From contig JAJYOM010000087.1 in NCBI GenBank assembly GCA_021796175.1, positions 1 through 6,669 of the forward strand: a DNA stretch of 6,669 nt, given 5' to 3'. The stretch's first letter is position 1, and each line of letters begins with the position of its first letter. The notes below the pieces were generated by a model that worked only from the letters and a program-made list of their open reading frames with translations, was not told the origin of the DNA and made no database searches. The translations under genes were made by a program, and so were the position numbers. Positions 1 through 3,691 of the stretch are shown in pieces. Source of the DNA: Thermoplasmata archaeon (GTDB lineage Archaea; Thermoplasmatota; Thermoplasmata; Sysuiplasmatales; Sysuiplasmataceae).

Positions 1-122
1 GCGGGAAGCTTGACAGGGTGTGGTCCCTCCACCATTCTCTTCGACTTCACCGTCTTCGTGCCCAGAAATGCCCTGTCCATGTCCTCGAATTTGGAGAACA
101 GGTCATTATCGCCGTTAGACAA
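1..122 (-). CDS. 5' end of a third operon gene, possibly the TadC/ArlJ-like membrane platform protein (partial)
   Basis: An open frame starts with TTG at 122-120 and runs off the left edge after 40 codons. The start overlaps the ATPase gene, whose stop is at 117-115. The TTG is favoured because a strong Shine-Dalgarno sequence (AAGGAGGA, minus strand, ending at 131) lies 8 bases upstream. The first in-frame ATG, at 80-78, has a GAGG only about 2 bases away, which is too close. The visible N-terminus is polar and charged (begins SNGDNDLF, later KTVKSKRMVEG) with no signal peptide or membrane helix yet. In archaeal pilus and archaellum operons the ATPase gene is commonly followed by the polytopic platform protein (TadC/ArlJ, GspF superfamily), which starts with a cytoplasmic segment. 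That identity is inferred from position only; the visible residues do not prove it. Any other downstream operon member remains possible. Confidence 0.55.
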   Translation of the reverse strand, partial: MSNGDNDLFSKFEDMDRAFLGTKTVKSKRMVEGPHPVKLP

Positions 123-1839
123 CTATAACATCCTCCTTTTCGGAGCTGCCGAGATAGGAGCGCACCATCTTCGTTGTCTCCTCCTGCTCCCTGTAATACT
201 TGTTGATGAGTGACCATATCTCGAGGTGGCTGTTCATGTTCTTCTTCACCATGTATCTGACAACATCTATGCGCCTGTTGAACTCCTCGTTGAACTCCTC
301 GTGTGTCCAGTTCTTCAGATCCCTGAGCTTGTCAAACAGTGCGCTGTGACCCTTGAAAACAAAGATATCCTTCACCTGGTCCCATTCAAACACTACGTTT
401 GTTATGATCTCATTTGTTCCAGGCTCGAAGCCTATGAGCTCCACAACGTTCCTGATGCGTCTTGCGTGCTGCTTCCCGACCCTGACCTGCTGCTGGACGA
501 TTACTGTCCTGAGTGCGGTGAGCAGTATGCGCGGTATGTTGATCGGCGGGTTCTCAAGCCTGTTGATCATGAGTTTTACGCTGTCCGCGTGCATTGTGGA
601 ATATGTTGTGTGGCCGGTTGCCATTGCCTGGAACATTGTGTAGGCTTCCTTTCCCCTGACCTCACCGACAATGATGTAGTTCGGACGCTGCCTCAATGCG
701 GCACGGACAAGGTCGAACATGTCAATCTCGCCGGCGGTCTTTCCGTCCTGTCCCTTTTCCCCGACGCCGGACCTTGTAGTGCCGGGTATCCAGTTCTCAT
801 GCGGCAGGTTCATTTCACGTGTGTCCTCCATTGTGACTATCTTCGCGCTTGGAGGTATGAATAGCGAGATTGCATTGAGCGTTGATGTCTTTCCGTTGCC
901 TGTTCCGCCGATTACCATGGCCGATTCACCATTTTCGACACTCAGCCAGAAATAGGCCACCATCTCCTCCGAGGCGGTGCCGTAGTTGATCAAGTCGACC
1001 GGCGTGAACGGTCTCTCCTTGAACAGCCTGACTGTGAACGAGGAACCCCTGCTAGTCACTTCCCTTGCATAGGTGGCCTGCAGCCTGTGCCCTTCGGGCG
1101 TGGTGCCGTCGAGTATCGGTGTCGACACGCTGATCTGCTTCCCGCACTTCTGGCCAAGATAGACCACAAACGAGTCCAGCTGTTCCTCATTCTCAAACTT
1201 CACATTTGTCCGCACGCTTTCGTATTTCCTGTGAAAAACGAATATCGGGACGCCGACACCGTCGCATGAGACGTCTTCGCTGTTAGGATCGCGTATGAAT
1301 ATGTCAACTGCTCCGTAGCCTATGAAATCCCTTATAACGTAATATGCAAGCTTGTCCTTCGTGATGGGCGATGCAGTCATGCCGCGTGTGCTGAGGAAAC
1401 TCGCTATGCTCCTCTTGAGGTATTCCCTCCTGTCCATCCTGCTGAGATGCTTATACTCGTAATCCAGCGTCCTCTGAAGAGTGTCCTTCAGCAGGCGAAG
1501 CAGCCTAGCCTCCGCCTCGGTCAGTTGCGGTTCAATTGCCTCCAGCAGGTACTCGCTGGTTTCGTTGTTGTATGTTGCCCTTATGTAGGAGTACGGCTCA
1601 ACCACCGGGTAGACTTCAAGAATATCCATTGACTGTGATAACAACGGCGGAATCACTGTATAGACTGAGCCCTTTCCTTCGGCCCAGTCGATCTTGCGCT
1701 CCACCTCATCCTTCGGCATCTTGATCTTGACCTTCTTGTTTCCCCTCTTTGACAGGAAGCGCTTGTAGCTCTCCGATATCATCTTCGGGAGTCCCTTTCT
1801 GCTGCTGTCCTGCTGCTCATTTTCGGTGCTTGCGACCAT
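115..1839 (-). CDS. Archaeal type IV pilus/archaellum-type secretion ATPase (GspE/ArlI/VirB11-like)
   Basis: This is a 574-residue hexameric-type AAA motor of the type II/IV secretion superfamily. Such ATPases power assembly of archaeal pili or archaella at the inner face of the membrane. The N-terminal ~300 residues match the domain that precedes the motor in this family. The motor core holds Walker A GGTGNGKT (residues 311-318), the Asp box VTMEDTREM (from ~336) followed by NLPHENW, a Walker B region IIVGEVRG (389-396, catalytic E393), and the His box STMHAD (414-419). A helical C-terminal extension (~500-574) ends in a charged tail. Length is slightly above that of typical ArlI proteins. 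The start is taken at ATG 1839-1837, because GGAGG at 1851-1847 then has a 7-base spacer. An in-frame TTG at 1845-1843 would sit only 1 base from that site. The gene follows the pilin-like gene by 2 bp. No archaellum-specific partner is visible, so a pilus-like role is more cautious than a motility role. Confidence 0.95.
   Translation of the reverse strand: MVASTENEQQDSSRKGLPKMISESYKRFLSKRGNKKVKIKMPKDEVERKIDWAEGKGSVYTVIPPLLSQSMDILEVYPVVEPYSYIRATYNNETSEYLLEAIEPQLTEAEARLLRLLKDTLQRTLDYEYKHLSRMDRREYLKRSIASFLSTRGMTASPITKDKLAYYVIRDFIGYGAVDIFIRDPNSEDVSCDGVGVPIFVFHRKYESVRTNVKFENEEQLDSFVVYLGQKCGKQISVSTPILDGTTPEGHRLQATYAREVTSRGSSFTVRLFKERPFTPVDLINYGTASEEMVAYFWLSVENGESAMVIGGTGNGKTSTLNAISLFIPPSAKIVTMEDTREMNLPHENWIPGTTRSGVGEKGQDGKTAGEIDMFDLVRAALRQRPNYIIVGEVRGKEAYTMFQAMATGHTTYSTMHADSVKLMINRLENPPINIPRILLTALRTVIVQQQVRVGKQHARRIRNVVELIGFEPGTNEIITNVVFEWDQVKDIFVFKGHSALFDKLRDLKNWTHEEFNEEFNRRIDVVRYMVKKNMNSHLEIWSLINKYYREQEETTKMVRSYLGSSEKEDVIVV
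131..140 (-). promoter_or_regulatory. Shine-Dalgarno site for the third operon gene, inside the ATPase 3' end
   Basis: The minus strand reads AAAAGGAGGA here. It contains a full GGAGG core, 9 bases before the TTG at 122-120. It doubles as the Glu-Lys-Glu-Asp codons near the ATPase C-terminus. It is the main argument that a gene starts at this TTG, and it suggests the two genes are translationally coupled. Confidence 0.7.
277..300. repeat. Perfect 12-bp tandem duplication within the ATPase gene
   Basis: The plus strand repeats GTTGAACTCCTC exactly twice, at 277-288 and 289-300. On the coding strand it gives EEFN-EEFN (residues ~514-521) in the helical C-terminal extension, outside the ATP-binding motifs. 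The exact DNA identity suggests a fairly recent slippage duplication that keeps the frame. Confidence 0.85.
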
Positions 1840-1841
1840 TT

Positions 1842-2777
1842 TCAATCCTCCGGTGAAACGGATAACAATGCTGTGGTCAGGCTGACAGACGACACACCTG
1901 TAATCTTCAGTGTCAGGACATACAGGCTGCTGCCGGCGTACTGCACACTGTATGTGAAGCCGTTAGTGAGATTCGCCTGCGAGAAAGTGCTGTTGACAAA
2001 ACCCAGCCATGCATACGGGAAAGGCGTTCCCACCGTGACCGTGATAACCGACGCAGATGACGTAGTGTAGTAATTGTCAGAATAGGTGAGCAGACCGGAT
2101 GTCAGTGAGACAGTGTTAGTTCCGGAGTATGTCATGTTGGATGCAGTAGGAGTCGCAAGTGAAAGCTCCAGAAGGCTGAGGTGAGTCCCTCCCTCGGATG
2201 ATACTGCAAAGCCCGGGTCTGAGAGCATCAGCTGGCCGTTGCTCTGGCCAAGCAGCACGGCATCGTTCTCATACAGGACTGACTGTGGAACATAATACCT
2301 GTTCGGTATATTGACGACAACTCCGCCGCCGGAAGTGGAACTCAGGTGGTAGGTGCCTGTAATACCTGGAACGTTGTAGTTGAAGGAGACGTCGAAATAC
2401 GGGAAAGTTGACCCGGACTGCGGTATGACATTCATCTGGCTCTGCGTCCCGACTGCAAACATGGGTACGCCGGAGGAGCCGAGCGTCACCGGAGCGAAGG
2501 ATGAAAGTGTGCTTACCTGCGAGGTCGTGGAGTCCATCAGCAGGTTGTCCACACCCTGCTTGAACTGCGATAACTGTGACACGACTGTGTTGTCATGCTG
2601 GTGCTCGTTGGATGTCATCATTGCAGGCACGAAATGATTTGTGAAAATGCCGAGTATCGACAGGAAGACAATGAGTGCCAGTATGGTGCCGACAACGGAG
2701 GCGACTCCTTCACTGTCCTTCTTTGTCTTTGAAGGTGAAGGTCTAAATACAGATCGCTTCCTCTGAAACAGTTGCAT
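1842..2777 (-). CDS. Large archaeal type IV pilin-like surface protein (class III signal peptide)
   Basis: This 311-residue protein has a basic, polar leader (residues 1-24, rich in K, R and S) ending in DSEG. A hydrophobic helix of about 22 residues follows (VASVVGTILALIVFLSILGIF, split here as VASVVGTILAL and IVFLSILGIF). This matches the archaeal pilin N-terminal pattern, in which a prepilin peptidase (PibD/EppA type) cuts just before the helix, probably after Gly24. Residues ~50-90 look helical. From ~95 onward the protein is Ser/Thr/Gly/Val-rich and likely beta-structured, with NxS/T sequons at N214, N262 and N269 and no cysteine. It is larger than ordinary archaeal pilins, which suggests a surface-exposed globular head on a pilin stalk, or a minor/adhesive subunit (inference). 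It is first in the operon ahead of its presumed motor. The ATG at 2777 is the only good start; no clear Shine-Dalgarno precedes it, so a short-leader transcript is likely. Confidence 0.85.
   Translation of the reverse strand: MQLFQRKRSVFRPSPSKTKKDSEGVASVVGTILALIVFLSILGIFTNHFVPAMMTSNEHQHDNTVVSQLSQFKQGVDNLLMDSTTSQVSTLSSFAPVTLGSSGVPMFAVGTQSQMNVIPQSGSTFPYFDVSFNYNVPGITGTYHLSSTSGGGVVVNIPNRYYVPQSVLYENDAVLLGQSNGQLMLSDPGFAVSSEGGTHLSLLELSLATPTASNMTYSGTNTVSLTSGLLTYSDNYYTTSSASVITVTVGTPFPYAWLGFVNSTFSQANLTNGFTYSVQYAGSSLYVLTLKITGVSSVSLTTALLSVSPED
1847..1851 (-). promoter_or_regulatory. Shine-Dalgarno site for the ATPase, inside the last pilin codons
   Basis: GGAGG on the minus strand overlaps the Pro-Glu-Asp codons that end the pilin-like gene. 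It lies 7 bases before ATG 1839, the usual distance for this signal, and decides the ATPase start against the upstream TTG at 1845. Ribosomes finishing the pilin at 1842 would end right at the new start. Confidence 0.8.
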
Positions 2778-2813
2778 CCGGAACCCACGTCCACTATGAT
2801 TGAGCTTGCTGTT

Positions 2814-2826
2814 CCTTATTTAATTC
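2814..2826 (-). promoter_or_regulatory. TATA-like box of the pilin-ATPase operon
   Basis: The minus strand reads GAATTAAATAAGG, containing the A/T core TTAAATAA (2824-2817), centred near 2820. Archaeal TATA boxes lie about 26 bases before the transcription start. That predicts a start near 2794-2795 and a leader of about 17 bases, too short and G/T-rich to carry an obvious GGAGG. It is the best A/T-rich site upstream of the pilin gene. The assignment is a prediction from pattern and spacing. Confidence 0.55.
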
Positions 2827-2838
2827 TGGTGTTCTGGT
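2824..2838 (-). repeat. Two direct copies of ACCAGAA just upstream of the pilin TATA box
   Basis: On the minus strand ACCAGAA occurs at 2838-2832 and again at 2830-2824, an 8-base period. The second copy abuts the TATA-like core. This is where the TFB recognition element or an activator site would lie. The function is inferred from position only, and a 7-base repeat can arise by chance. Confidence 0.4.
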
Positions 2839-2893
2839 TATGGTTTTGTGATTTTATCCGGACAGTCCCAGACAAAGCCCGCTTCCAGCAATG

Positions 2894-2900
2894 TTTTTTA
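2894..2900 (+). promoter_or_regulatory. TATA-like box of the dehydrogenase gene, implying a leaderless transcript
   Basis: TTTTTTA at 2894-2900 is centred 27 bases before ATG 2924. With the archaeal TATA-to-start distance, transcription would begin at or next to the A of that ATG, leaving no 5' leader. This agrees with the lack of a well-placed Shine-Dalgarno sequence: the nearest, AGGTG at 2904-2908, is 15 bases away. It argues against the upstream ATG at 2891, which would overlap the promoter. Confidence 0.55.
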
Positions 2901-2903
2901 GTC

Positions 2904-2913
2904 AGGTGCACCT
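2904..2913. promoter_or_regulatory. Perfect 10-bp palindrome, candidate operator of the dehydrogenase gene
   Basis: AGGTGCACCT is identical to its reverse complement. It lies between the TATA-like box (2894-2900) and the predicted transcription start (about 2924). A bound protein there would block assembly of the polymerase complex, as known archaeal repressors do. The symmetry does not extend into the flanks, and several such palindromes are expected by chance in a window of this length, so only the location makes it notable. Confidence 0.35.
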
Positions 2914-2923
2914 ACACAGTTTC

Positions 2924-3691
2924 ATGCCTGTCAACAGCGAGTTTCGCGGCAAGTCAGTGATCGTAACAGGGGGGACGTCCGGCATAGGACTGGTTACAGC
3001 ACAGCTCTTTGCCTCGAAGGGTGCAAATGTCATCATCACCGGTAAGAACAGGGAGAAGGGCAAGAAGGCGCTGAGCCAGATGAAGGGAAAGGGTGATGTC
3101 GAGTTTTACAAGGGCAATGTCGCCGGTGTCCAGGAAACGCAGAAGCTGATCGAGCTGGCTAAGAGAAAGCACGGTGGCCTCGATGTCCTTGTCAACAACG
3201 CCGGCGTATACCTGTCAAAGAAGATAGATGAAACAAGCGAAGAGGAATGGGACTGGATAATGAACACCAACCTCAAGGGTGTTTTTATAGCCAGCAGGTT
3301 CGCAATACCTCTGCTCAGGGAGAGCAGGGGTTGCATAGTCAATGTTGCGTCCGTAAGCGGTATAGTCGGTGTGCGGAATGAAGCCGCATACTGTGCCTCC
3401 AAAGGCGGTGTCATACAGCTGACAAAGGCGATGGCTCTGGATTATGCCAGGGACGGCATAAGAGTCAACGCAGTCTGCCCCGGCGATGTCGAGACACCCA
3501 TGATGTGGGAAGCACTGAACAGGGTGGAGGACAAGAGCCTTGCCGTCGAGCAGGACAAGGCTCTCCATCCTCTCGGCCGATTTGGAAGGGCGGATGAAGT
3601 TGCGAAGCTTATCATCTACCTTTCATCCGAAGACGCTTCATTCATCACCGGTGCGGCTGTGAGTATAGATGGAGGATGGAGCGCCTACTGA
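2924..3691 (+). CDS. Classical short-chain dehydrogenase/reductase (SDR), NAD(P)(H)-dependent
   Basis: This 255-residue soluble oxidoreductase is complete and of normal length for a classical SDR. The Rossmann cofactor loop is TGGTSGIG (residues 15-22), and NNAG is at 91-94. The structural Asn is N116 (MNTNLKGV), and the catalytic set is S143, Y156 and K160 (AAYCASKGG). After the catalytic lysine come the PG motif (CPGDVETPM, 185-193) and the family's C-terminal ITGAAVSIDGGW (241-252). Basic residues after the second strand (TGKNREKGKK, 39-48) favour NADP(H), which is an inference. The family reduces or oxidises ketones, sugars or acyl thioesters. The closest general resemblance is to FabG-like and sugar dehydrogenase-like SDRs, but the substrate cannot be read from sequence. 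The start is ATG 2924, which gives the usual short N-terminus before the first strand. The gene is a single transcription unit flanked by minus-strand genes, and nothing links it functionally to them. Confidence 0.95.
   Translation: MPVNSEFRGKSVIVTGGTSGIGLVTAQLFASKGANVIITGKNREKGKKALSQMKGKGDVEFYKGNVAGVQETQKLIELAKRKHGGLDVLVNNAGVYLSKKIDETSEEEWDWIMNTNLKGVFIASRFAIPLLRESRGCIVNVASVSGIVGVRNEAAYCASKGGVIQLTKAMALDYARDGIRVNAVCPGDVETPMMWEALNRVEDKSLAVEQDKALHPLGRFGRADEVAKLIIYLSSEDASFITGAAVSIDGGWSAY

Noticed and set aside
226..864. A 212-codon plus-strand frame, Cys- and Leu-rich, opposite the ATPase
   Set aside because: It lies wholly antisense to the strongly conserved motor domain, resembles no family I recognise, and looks like a by-product of codon use in the ATPase gene.
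115..1839. Calling the operon an archaellum (ArlI motility motor)
   Set aside because: No ArlH, stator or archaellin-type gene is visible, and the pilin-like partner is larger than and unlike an archaellin; only the broader secretion-ATPase family is supported.
1840..1845. TTG at 1845 as the ATPase start
   Set aside because: The Shine-Dalgarno GGAGG would be only 1 base away, against 7 bases for the ATG at 1839.
2891..2923. Alternative SDR start at ATG 2891, adding 11 residues
   Set aside because: The extension does not belong to the SDR fold, and this ATG overlaps the TATA-like box; ATG 2924 gives the normal N-terminus.
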